Source of the DNA: Sphingomonas nostoxanthinifaciens
GTDB taxonomy: Bacteria; Pseudomonadota; Alphaproteobacteria; Sphingomonadales; Sphingomonadaceae
Length of the DNA: 64,000 nucleotides
Assembly: GCF_019930585.1 (NCBI RefSeq)
Contig: NZ_CP082839.1
Span: 4,166,001 to 4,230,000, forward strand
Direction: 5' to 3'
The position numbers were made by a program, and so were the translations under genes. The notes under the pieces are model-generated. The model was not told the origin of the DNA. It made no database searches and saw nothing but the letters and a program-made list of their open reading frames with translations. The stretch's first letter is position 1. The number at the start of each line of letters is the position of its first letter. Below, one piece after another: positions 31,346 to 38,795 of this stretch.

Positions 31346-32610
31346 GGCCGCGTCTGGCCCGTGCCCCGCACCAGCCATTTGTAGGTGGTGAGCCCTTCGA
31401 GCGCGACCGGCCCGCGCGCGTGCAGCCGGCCGGTGGCGATGCCGATCTCGCCGCCCAGCCCGAATTCGCCGCCGTCGGCGAACTGGGTCGAGGCGTTCCA
31501 CATCACGATCGCGCTGTCGACCTGCGCGAGGAAGCGCTCGGCGACACCCGAATCCTCGGTGACGATCGCGTCGGTGTGGTGCGATCCGTGCGCGGCGATG
31601 TGCGCCATCGCCTCATCGACGCCGTCGACCAAAGCGGCCGAGACGATCGCGTCGAGATATTCGGTGTCCCAATCCTCCTGCGTGGCCGGCACGGCGCGCG
31701 GCTCGATCGCGCGGATCGCGTCGTCGCCGCGCACCTCGCAGTCGGCGTCCACCAGCGCGCCGAGCACGTCGGCGGCGGCCGGGAAGGCGCGATCGATCAG
31801 CAGCGTCTCGGTCGCCCCGCAGACGCCGGTCCGGCGCAGCTTCGAATTGAGCGCAATCGCCTTGGCCTTGGCCGGATCGGCGGCACGATCGACATAGAGG
31901 TGATTGATGCCGTCGAGATGCGCAAGGACCGGCACCTTCGCCTCGGCCTGGACGCGCGCGACGAGGCTCTTGCCGCCGCGCGGCACGACCAGATCGATCA
32001 GCCCGGTCGCTCCCAACATCGCGCCGACCGCCGCGCGATCGGCGATCGGCACGAGTTGGATCGCGTCTTCGGGGAGGCCGGCGGCGTGCAAGCCGGTTAC
32101 GAGGCAGGCGTGGATCGCGCGGTTGCTCTCGCGCGCTTCCGATCCACCGCGCAGGATCACGGCATTGCCCGCCATCATCGCCAGCGCGCCCGCATCGGCG
32201 GTGACGTTGGGCCGGCTTTCGTAGACGATGCCTATCACCCCCAGCGGCACGCGCACGCGGCTGAGCGCAAAGCCATTGGGCCGCTCGGCCCGGTCAATCT
32301 CCTGTCCCACCGGATCGGGCAGAGCGGCGATCGCCTCCAGCCCGGCGGCGGTGGCGGCGAGGCGGTCCGCGTCGAGCCGCAGCCGATCGAGCAGAGCCGG
32401 CGACAGGCCGGCGGCGGTCGCGCGCGCTACATCCTCCGCATTGGCGGCGAGCACGGTGGTCGCATCGTCGCGCAACGCCCGGGCTGCCGCCCGCAATGCA
32501 GCCGCCTTGGCCGCGGTCGGAACCTGCGCCAGCGTGGCCGCTGCAGCGCGCGCGCGGCGCGCCATCGCGCCGATCAGGGCGACGGCATCGGGAGGCGTGG
32601 GATCGGTCAT
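31342..32610 (-). CDS. proA: Gamma-glutamyl phosphate reductase
   Basis: 422 residues. Second step of proline synthesis: NADPH reduction of gamma-glutamyl phosphate. Aldehyde-dehydrogenase fold with VRVPLGVIGIVYESRPNVTADA, NAVILRGGSEA and the catalytic Cys in LRRTGVCGATETLLID. The C-terminus STQFADGGEFGLGGEIGIATGRLHARGPVALEGL is diagnostic. It leads the proA-nadD-rsfS-rlmH-envC series. proB is not adjacent. Confidence 0.97.
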   Translation of the reverse strand: MTDPTPPDAVALIGAMARRARAAAATLAQVPTAAKAAALRAAARALRDDATTVLAANAEDVARATAAGLSPALLDRLRLDADRLAATAAGLEAIAALPDPVGQEIDRAERPNGFALSRVRVPLGVIGIVYESRPNVTADAGALAMMAGNAVILRGGSEARESNRAIHACLVTGLHAAGLPEDAIQLVPIADRAAVGAMLGATGLIDLVVPRGGKSLVARVQAEAKVPVLAHLDGINHLYVDRAADPAKAKAIALNSKLRRTGVCGATETLLIDRAFPAAADVLGALVDADCEVRGDDAIRAIEPRAVPATQEDWDTEYLDAIVSAALVDGVDEAMAHIAAHGSHHTDAIVTEDSGVAERFLAQVDSAIVMWNASTQFADGGEFGLGGEIGIATGRLHARGPVALEGLTTYKWLVRGTGQTRP

Positions 32611-32681
32611 CGTCCGCTTGTTCTAGCACAAAGCGGCATCGGCTCGACCACCCCTCGACGTGCGCTTTCGCATGCGCAACA

Positions 32682-33782
32682 ATGCCGGGCATGAGCGGGG
32701 GCGAAGACACGATCGGATCGATCGCCACGGGCGCGCTGATCGCGGCCGAGATCGAGCTCGCGCATGCCGGTCACCCCGCGCTGGGCCATGACGCGCACGA
32801 GCCCTGCGCCAATTGCGGGACGGTGCGGCAGGGGCCCTATTGCCACGTCTGCGGCCAGGCGGGGCATGTCCATCGCAACCTCGGCGCGCTCGTCCACGAC
32901 ATCGCGCACGGCGTGTTTCATTTCGAGGGCAAGGTCTGGCACACCTTGCCATTGCTCAGCCTGAAGCCGGGCGAGCTGACCCGCCGCTACGTCGCGGGAG
33001 AGCGAGCGCGGTTCGTGTCGCCGATGGCGTTGTTCCTGTTCTCGGTCTTCCTGATGTTCGCGGTGGTGTCGAACCTCGCCGGTCATGGCAGCCCGACGGC
33101 CAAGGCGCTGGCGCAGAAGCACAATTTGCCGAGCGCGATCGCCAACAGCCGGGCGAAGCTCGCCGCCGCGCAGGCCGACCTCGCCAAGGCAGGCGATGGC
33201 GACGCGCGGATCAAGGCGACCGAGCGTCTCGCTGACCGCAAGGGCGATCTCGCCTCGCTGCTGGCGCTCCAGCAAACCCATGCCGCCGACGAAGGCGCGC
33301 AGGGCGAGGAGGCGCGCAAGACGATCGTGCAGGGCATGCGCATCAACACCGGCTGGAGCCGGCTGGACGGGATGCTGCGCCATACGGCCGACAACCCCGA
33401 GCTCGTCCTCTATAAAATGAAGACCTACGCCTACAAATATAGCTGGGCGCTGATCCCGATCTCGCTGCCCTTCCTGTGGCTGCTGTTCGCCTTCCGCCGC
33501 GACGTGGGCATGTACGATCACGCCATTTTCGCGATCTACTCGCTCAGCTTCATGTCGCTCGGCGTGGTGGTGCTGACCGCTCTGTCCGCGCTTGGCGTGC
33601 CGTCGGGCTTGATCTTTTTCGCGGTGGTGATCGTGCCGCCGCTCCACATGTACCGGCAGCTCAAGGGTGCCTATGGGCTCGGCCGGTTCGGCGCGGCGTG
33701 GCGTACCGTGGCTCTGCTCTGCATCACGGTCGTCACCTCCTCGCTGTTCGCGTCCTTCCTGTTCTACATGGGCAACGACTGA
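32682..33782 (+). CDS. DUF3667-type membrane protein with zinc ribbon
   Basis: About 366 residues. A zinc-ribbon motif PCANCGTVRQGPYCHVCGQ (about 43-61) is followed by a conserved HRNLGALVHDIAHGVFHFEGKVWHTL segment, a hydrophobic helix (FLFSVFLMFAVVSNL), a long soluble helical region (about 150-235) and four further helices to the C-terminus. This is the DUF3667 architecture, of unknown function, in the inner membrane. Starts ATG 32682 or 32691 are both possible; no good ribosome site is seen. Followed by a terminator-like hairpin with six T. Confidence 0.8.
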   Translation: MPGMSGGEDTIGSIATGALIAAEIELAHAGHPALGHDAHEPCANCGTVRQGPYCHVCGQAGHVHRNLGALVHDIAHGVFHFEGKVWHTLPLLSLKPGELTRRYVAGERARFVSPMALFLFSVFLMFAVVSNLAGHGSPTAKALAQKHNLPSAIANSRAKLAAAQADLAKAGDGDARIKATERLADRKGDLASLLALQQTHAADEGAQGEEARKTIVQGMRINTGWSRLDGMLRHTADNPELVLYKMKTYAYKYSWALIPISLPFLWLLFAFRRDVGMYDHAIFAIYSLSFMSLGVVVLTALSALGVPSGLIFFAVVIVPPLHMYRQLKGAYGLGRFGAAWRTVALLCITVVTSSLFASFLFYMGND

Positions 33783-33811
33783 CCCGCGATCACGCCACGG
33801 GTGACGATGTC

Positions 33812-33837
33812 GTGCCGGGGCCGGGCACTAATTTTTT
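33812..33837 (+). terminator. Intrinsic terminator after the DUF3667 gene
   Basis: Stem GTGCC / GGCAC with loop GGGGCCG (33812-33828), followed by TAA and TTTTTT (33832-33837). It lies 30 nt after the DUF3667 stop. Confidence 0.65.
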
Positions 33838-33876
33838 GGGGTGGCTGCGCCGATGCGCCTCACCTAGCCCGGCGCC

Positions 33877-34656
33877 ATGAGCATGCGGGCGAATGACGGT
33901 TTTGCAGCGCTGACCGAGCGCGAGAAGCAGACGCTCCGGCTGATCGTCCGCGGCCACGACGCAAAATCGATCGCGCGCAGCCTCGGCCTTTCGGTCCATA
34001 CGATCAACGAGCGCCTGCGCGACGCGCGCCGCAAGATGGCGGTATCGAGCAGCCGCGAGGCGGCGCGTCTGCTGCTGGCGGCCGAAGGCGGCGAGCTGGC
34101 ACCGCTTTCCCCCCATTTCCTTGGGGACACGGCAATCGGGGAAGACGCGCCCCGCCCGCCGATCGATCTGGAAACCGCGCCGATCGGCGGCGCACGGCGG
34201 GCCGACCGCCGTCCGTGGATCATCGGAGGTTCCGTCATGACGTTCGCTCTCGGCCTGCTGGCGCTCGCCGCATTGGCCCAGCCTGCCGCCTCGCCCGCGC
34301 CGACACCGGCCGCCACCGCGGCGACGCAAAGTACGGAGGTCGTCGACATGGCCCAGAAATGGCTGGCGCTGCTCGACCAGCGGCGGTGGGACGACAGCTA
34401 TGCGGCGACCGGCGCATCGTTCCGCAAGCTGAACACGGCGCAGGTGTGGGCGTCGGTATCCGAACAGGCGCGGGCGCCGCTCGGCGCGATGATTTCGCGC
34501 ACCGTCCTCAGCCAGGAAACGCTTCCCGCGCCGCCAGCCGGCTACGAGGTGGTGAAATTCCGGACGCGCTTCGCCAAGAAGGACGAAACCGTGGAGACGG
34601 TCACGCTCGACCGCGAGGATGGCGGCTGGCGGGTCGTGGGCGTGATGATCGGCTGA
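33877..34656 (+). CDS. Membrane-anchored LuxR-type regulator with periplasmic DUF4019 domain
   Basis: 259 residues in three parts. (1) N-terminal LuxR/FixJ-like HTH, about 8-66: LTEREKQTLRLIVRG and KSIARSLGLSVHTINERLR. (2) A single hydrophobic helix, about 114-134 (WIIGGSVMTFALGLLALAAL), after an RRADRRP positive patch that fixes the HTH in the cytosol. (3) A DUF4019 domain, about 152-259, with MAQKWLALLDQRRWDDSYAAT and ETVTLDREDGGWRVVGVMI, predicted in the periplasm. There is no autoinducer or receiver domain, so it would be a one-component membrane-tethered regulator sensing something outside the cytoplasm. Target genes are unknown. Confidence 0.85.
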   Translation: MSMRANDGFAALTEREKQTLRLIVRGHDAKSIARSLGLSVHTINERLRDARRKMAVSSSREAARLLLAAEGGELAPLSPHFLGDTAIGEDAPRPPIDLETAPIGGARRADRRPWIIGGSVMTFALGLLALAALAQPAASPAPTPAATAATQSTEVVDMAQKWLALLDQRRWDDSYAATGASFRKLNTAQVWASVSEQARAPLGAMISRTVLSQETLPAPPAGYEVVKFRTRFAKKDETVETVTLDREDGGWRVVGVMIG

Positions 34657-34670
34657 GTGCGCCGCCGGCC

Positions 34671-34931
34671 TCAGTCGGCATCGTCCCGTGCTGCGAGGTC
34701 CATGAAGTTGCGCGCCGCCTCGCGATCCTCCGCATGCTTGAACGCCACGTCCAGATCGGGCGCGGCGGCGAGCATGTGGAGCAGCGCCCACAAGGCGAAG
34801 CGCCGCCCGCGATCGGTTTCGAGGCCGAGATCGACCCGCATCCGCTCGATGCCCGACTCCAGCGCCTCGGGCGGGATCGCGCCCGGATCGTCGGTGCCGA
34901 AATAGCGCCGGAGCTGGTCGCCGAAATCCAT
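34671..34931 (-). CDS. Conserved 86-residue protein of unknown function
   Basis: Soluble acidic helical protein: DFGDQLRRYFGTDDPGAIPPEALESGIERM, then RGRRFALWALLHML and AFKHAEDREAARNFMDLAAR. No known domain or signal sequence. It begins 4 nt after the DUF885 stop, so is the second gene of that operon. The amino-acid pattern is typical of a real short protein, with a clear helix register. Confidence 0.7.
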   Translation of the reverse strand: MDFGDQLRRYFGTDDPGAIPPEALESGIERMRVDLGLETDRGRRFALWALLHMLAAAPDLDVAFKHAEDREAARNFMDLAARDDAD

Positions 34932-34935
34932 CGCG

Positions 34936-36630
34936 TCAGGGCTGCGGGATCGGATCGGGCTCGGGCGCGGTCGTCGCCTGCTCGATCAGCGGCCATGGCA
35001 GGATGCCGACCGCGTTGATGTCGGCGAAGGTCTTGCGCACGTCGAACGGCAGGCCGGCGCGCTCCGCCGCATGCTTCTGCCGCGCGATCAGCCGGTCGAG
35101 CAGCAGCTTGCCGGTGACGTAGCTGGAGCCATAGCCCGGCTGGCGAAGATACAGCAGTTGCTCGAACCCGACGAGCGGATTGGCCGGATCGGACCAGCCG
35201 CGCGGCGTCCACGAGGCGTGGAAGTGGCCGGCATGCGCGAGGTCGATCATGTTGGCCTGCACGTAGAGCGAGGCGAGGCCGCGCGCCGCGCGATTGGCGA
35301 GCATGGTCCAGACGAGTTCGCGCCCGCGTGGCTCGTCGTCATACAGCCCCGCCTCCATCGTCACCTCCTCGAAGGCGGTGGCGAAGCCCTCCGAACGCGC
35401 GGCGTAGATGTTGAACAACGGTGCGCCCGCACGGATCGGGTCGGCGTTCGGCTCAAGTCGGATGCGCGCGAGTTCGATCCAGTGGATGTCGTGCGCGTAG
35501 AGCGGCACCGGATCGCGCGCGGTGACGTGGAGGAAGAAGTTGCGCTCGGCCAGCGGCGCATAGACGTTGGTCTGCGCCGCCAGCGCCGCGCGGTAATAAG
35601 GCCGGTCGGGCTCGAAGCCCTGGGCCATCACGAAATCGGTGTAGCGCTTCATCCGCGCGATCGCGAAGGCGTCGTAGCGCGCCTTGTCGTCGATCGGATC
35701 GAGCGGCGGCAGCGCGCGATTGTGCGCCTCCTCCAGCGCGAGCCCGGCCCAGGCGCGCTCCAGCTCGCGCTTGAGCAGCGCCACCTGCTCGTCCCAGCTG
35801 TAGGGCACGAGCTGGACGTGCTTCATGTACCAGTCGTAATTGTCCTTGCCGACGCCCGACGGCCCGGTCTTCTTCGGCGCCTCGGCGGCGATCCACGTCG
35901 CGAAATCGGCGGTGGCGGTGCGCGCCGCCTCGGCCGCCTTGCGCACGTCCGGTCCCGTGCCCGCGAGCGTGGCTTTGAGGTGGCCGTCATGCGTGCGCAT
36001 GTCGAGCGTGCCGGCGATCAGCCCTGCGAGCACGTCCGCCTGTTCCTTGAAGGCGCGCGCGCCATAGTGCCACAGATCGGCGCCGTTGCCTGCGGCGAGC
36101 GTCTGCTTCGCGCGGGCAAGCAATACCGGCACGCCCGCCAGCTGCTGCGCCAGCGCATGCGCGTCGGCGGCGCTCAGCGGATATTTGTAGGCGAACAGAT
36201 CAACGTGGCCGGCCGAGGGGCCTTCGTGCGCGGGAACGTCGCTCTCCTCGCCGAACACCGTGACGTAATAATCGGGATCCTGCGCCCACGGCTTGCGCAC
36301 GCGCAGGTCGAAATCGAAGCCGTTCATCTCGGCCTCGATCAGTTGCGCGTCGATGCGGTCGGTGTCGGTCCAGCCGGCGCGGTCGAGCCCCGCCAGCCGC
36401 GCGCGTAGCGCGACGAGCCCGGTCGTCTTTTGTGCAAGCGCCGCCGGGCCGAAATCGGCCACGTTCGAAGTAAGGGTCGGCGCGGCGAGCTTGCGCCAGT
36501 CGACGAACAGCGCCTGCAGCGCCGGATTGCCGACCGATCCCGGCGCGACCAGCGCCTGCGCCGCCGCCGGCGCAAGCAGGCTCGCGGCCAAAGCCAGCTT
36601 CATCGTCCGCGCAAATCCCAAACGTGCCAT
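34936..36630 (-). CDS. Secreted DUF885 family protein
   Basis: 564 residues with a signal peptide (MARLGFARTMKLALAASLLAPAAAQAL). DUF885 proteins are related to gluzincin-like peptidases, and many have an HExxH-like HEAIPGHH helix. Here the matching helix reads EGFATAFEEVTMEAGLYDDEP, with no HExxH, although MLANRAARGLASLYVQAN and IDLAHAGHFHASW supply other His. The substrate and even the activity are therefore open. Start 36630 has GAGGGGCAGGC upstream; MKL at 36603 is an alternative. Divergent from the M28 peptidase. Confidence 0.85.
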   Translation of the reverse strand: MARLGFARTMKLALAASLLAPAAAQALVAPGSVGNPALQALFVDWRKLAAPTLTSNVADFGPAALAQKTTGLVALRARLAGLDRAGWTDTDRIDAQLIEAEMNGFDFDLRVRKPWAQDPDYYVTVFGEESDVPAHEGPSAGHVDLFAYKYPLSAADAHALAQQLAGVPVLLARAKQTLAAGNGADLWHYGARAFKEQADVLAGLIAGTLDMRTHDGHLKATLAGTGPDVRKAAEAARTATADFATWIAAEAPKKTGPSGVGKDNYDWYMKHVQLVPYSWDEQVALLKRELERAWAGLALEEAHNRALPPLDPIDDKARYDAFAIARMKRYTDFVMAQGFEPDRPYYRAALAAQTNVYAPLAERNFFLHVTARDPVPLYAHDIHWIELARIRLEPNADPIRAGAPLFNIYAARSEGFATAFEEVTMEAGLYDDEPRGRELVWTMLANRAARGLASLYVQANMIDLAHAGHFHASWTPRGWSDPANPLVGFEQLLYLRQPGYGSSYVTGKLLLDRLIARQKHAAERAGLPFDVRKTFADINAVGILPWPLIEQATTAPEPDPIPQP

Positions 36631-36729
36631 GCCTGCCCCTCTTGTCCGTGCCCGCGCTTCTATGAACGAGCGAAGGGCACGCCGTCCACCGCACTCGACG
36701 GCGTGAATTATGCGCGATACGTCACGGAC

Positions 36730-38322
36730 ATGCGCGCCCTGACCCTCCTGATCGCCCTCGCCGCCACCTCGGCCCTCGCCGAGCCCGCCGTCTCCCCGCG
36801 CGGCCAGGCGTGGTGGCACGACATCGCCGTCCTCGCCGACGACAATATGGAGGGGCGGCTGACCGGCACGCCCGGTTACCAGCGCGCGGCGGACTATGTG
36901 ATCCAGCGCTTCCGCGCCGAAGGCCTCGCGCCCGCCGGCGAGCATGGCGGCTACATCCAGACGATCGCGTTCCAGGAGCAGGTGGTCGATCAGCATGCGT
37001 CGACCGCCGCCCTGGTCGCGGCCGACGGCACCGCCGCACCGCTCGCGGTCGGCGACGCGCTGATCCTGTCGCCCGCCGGTGCGCCGCGCCCGGCCAGCGT
37101 CGATGCGCCTTTGGTGTTCATCGGCTATGGCCTGCATTTGCCGGCGCAGGGGCATGACGACCTGAAGGGGCTCGACCTGCGCGGCAAGATCGCCGTGTTC
37201 ATTTCGGGCGGGCCGGCCGCGCTGGCCGGGCCGGTCAAGGCGGCCAATCGCAACGCTCGCGCCGAATTTCTGGCGGCGGCGGGCGCGGTCGGCATGATCA
37301 CGCTCAACACGCCGAAGCAGATCGAGATTCCGTGGGCGCGGCAGAAACTGCTCGCCTCGCAGACCGGCATGTATCTCGCCGATCCTGCGCTGCGCGAAAT
37401 GCCCGACGGCTTCGTCAGCGGCTCGATCGATCCGGCGCAGGCCGAGCGGCTGTTCGCCGGCTCGGGCCACAGCTTCGACGAAATGGCCGCCTTGGCCGAC
37501 GCATCGCAGCCGGTGCCGACCTTTGCGCTACCGCTCCGCCTGCGCGCGACCATCGCCGCGCAGCGCCGCGCGGTGACCGCCCCCAACGTGATCGCGAAGC
37601 TGGAAGGGTCTGATCCCACGCTGCGCAGCGAATATGTCGCGCTGTCCGCGCATCTCGACCATGTCGGCGTCGGCGAGGCGATCGATGGCGACCGCATCTA
37701 CAACGGTGCGATGGACGATGCCTCGGGCGTCGCCAGTGTGCTCGACATCGCCCACCGACTGAAGGCGGGGCCACGGCCGAAGCGGTCGATCCTGTTCGTG
37801 ATCGTCGCGGCGGAGGAGAAGGGCCTGCTCGGCTCGCATTATTATGCGCTGCGGCCGACCGTGCCCAAGGGCAGTATCGTCGCCGACCTCAATTTCGACA
37901 TGCCGCTGCCGCTGTGGCCGCTGACGACGGTGCTGGCGCAGGGCGATGCCGAAAGCTCGCTGGGTGCGGCCGCGCGCACCGTGGCGGCGCAGAACGGGCT
38001 GTCGCTGATCGCCGATCCGCTGCCCAACCGGAACAGCTTCGTGCGTACCGACCAGTTCAGCTTCGTCAAGGCGGGCATCCCCGCGCTCGCCTTCAAGTTC
38101 GGCTTCGCGCCTGGCACCGACGCGTTCCGCATCGAGCATGACTGGCGCGCCACGCATTATCACGCGCCTTCGGACGACGTGAACCAGCCGGGCGTGTTGA
38201 AGGACGAGGCGATCAAGCTCGACGATTATGTCGCGGCGCTCGCCCGCACCGTGGCCGACACGCCGGCGCGGCCAGTGTGGCTTTCCGGCAGCGTTTTTAA
38301 TCCCGCGAACAAGGCTCCCTGA
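36730..38322 (+). CDS. Secreted M28 family aminopeptidase
   Basis: 530 residues: signal peptide (about 1-18, MRALTLLIALAATSALA), a PA domain insert (about 130-250: VFIGYGLHLPAQGHDD, GAVGMITLNTPK) and the M28 zinc peptidase. Zinc ligands are in SAHLDHVGVG, GAMDDASGVAS, AAEEKGLLGSHYY (catalytic EE), NFDMPL and HYHAPSDD. It acts outside the cytoplasm on peptides. Divergent from the DUF885 gene with 99 nt between; together the pair may handle exported peptides. Confidence 0.92.
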   Translation: MRALTLLIALAATSALAEPAVSPRGQAWWHDIAVLADDNMEGRLTGTPGYQRAADYVIQRFRAEGLAPAGEHGGYIQTIAFQEQVVDQHASTAALVAADGTAAPLAVGDALILSPAGAPRPASVDAPLVFIGYGLHLPAQGHDDLKGLDLRGKIAVFISGGPAALAGPVKAANRNARAEFLAAAGAVGMITLNTPKQIEIPWARQKLLASQTGMYLADPALREMPDGFVSGSIDPAQAERLFAGSGHSFDEMAALADASQPVPTFALPLRLRATIAAQRRAVTAPNVIAKLEGSDPTLRSEYVALSAHLDHVGVGEAIDGDRIYNGAMDDASGVASVLDIAHRLKAGPRPKRSILFVIVAAEEKGLLGSHYYALRPTVPKGSIVADLNFDMPLPLWPLTTVLAQGDAESSLGAAARTVAAQNGLSLIADPLPNRNSFVRTDQFSFVKAGIPALAFKFGFAPGTDAFRIEHDWRATHYHAPSDDVNQPGVLKDEAIKLDDYVAALARTVADTPARPVWLSGSVFNPANKAP

Positions 38323-38396
38323 CGCGCCCGTTGGCAAGCCACCGACGCTCGGCTAGGGGCGGCCGCGGACGACGGCCTGCCGCCGTCCGACAGATC

Positions 38397-38601
38397 GCGC
38401 CGGTGCCTCGCGAGAGGCTGAAATGGGAATGCGGTACGGACGGGCCTTTCCGTCTCAAACCGCGGCTGTCCCTGCAACTGTGAGCGGCGAGCAGACTGCA
38501 TTGGCCCTCGATCGAGGGGGCAGCCACTGGCGGCCGGGTGACGGCGGCTGGGAAGGCCATGCAGCCCGCTATGACCCGCGAGCCAGGAGACCTGCCGGCG
38601 C
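38397..38601 (+). promoter_or_regulatory. Cobalamin (AdoCbl) riboswitch
   Basis: P1 stem GCGCCGG (38397-38403) pairs with CCGGCGC (38595-38601). Between them lie the class marks in order: GTGCCTCG...GAGGCTGAAATGGGAA, GCGGCTGTCCCTGCAACTGT, GCCACTGG (38523-38530), GGGAAGGC and the B12-box-like AGCCAGGAGACCTGCC (38581-38596). It should reduce btuB expression when cobalamin is plentiful. Confidence 0.95.
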
Positions 38602-38605
38602 TTCG

Positions 38606-38795
38606 GTCGCTCTTGCCACGGTCCAGGGGATGGCCATGGCACGGTTACGTTCCGTCTGAGCGACGAACCCATGCGGCGGGGCCGCGCGGGTGCGTGCTGA
38701 CGGGCGTCCGGTGCCCGCCTGTCTGCGCGCGCCCGGCCGATGCACGCCATCGGTGACGCCCCGCCTTCGTTGCTCAGTTGCCGGGGGACAGAATC
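38606..38795 (+). other. Structured leader between riboswitch and btuB
   Basis: 190 nt with no gene, G+C rich, with nested complementary runs. CCGATG / CATCGG (38737-38742 and 38748-38753) is the clearest hairpin. Such a long segment may hold the expression platform of the riboswitch. The btuB ribosome site GGGGGA is at 38783-38788. Confidence 0.5.

Noticed and set aside
33877..34656. Quorum-sensing LuxR receptor
   Set aside because: No autoinducer-binding domain precedes the HTH, and no luxI lies near.
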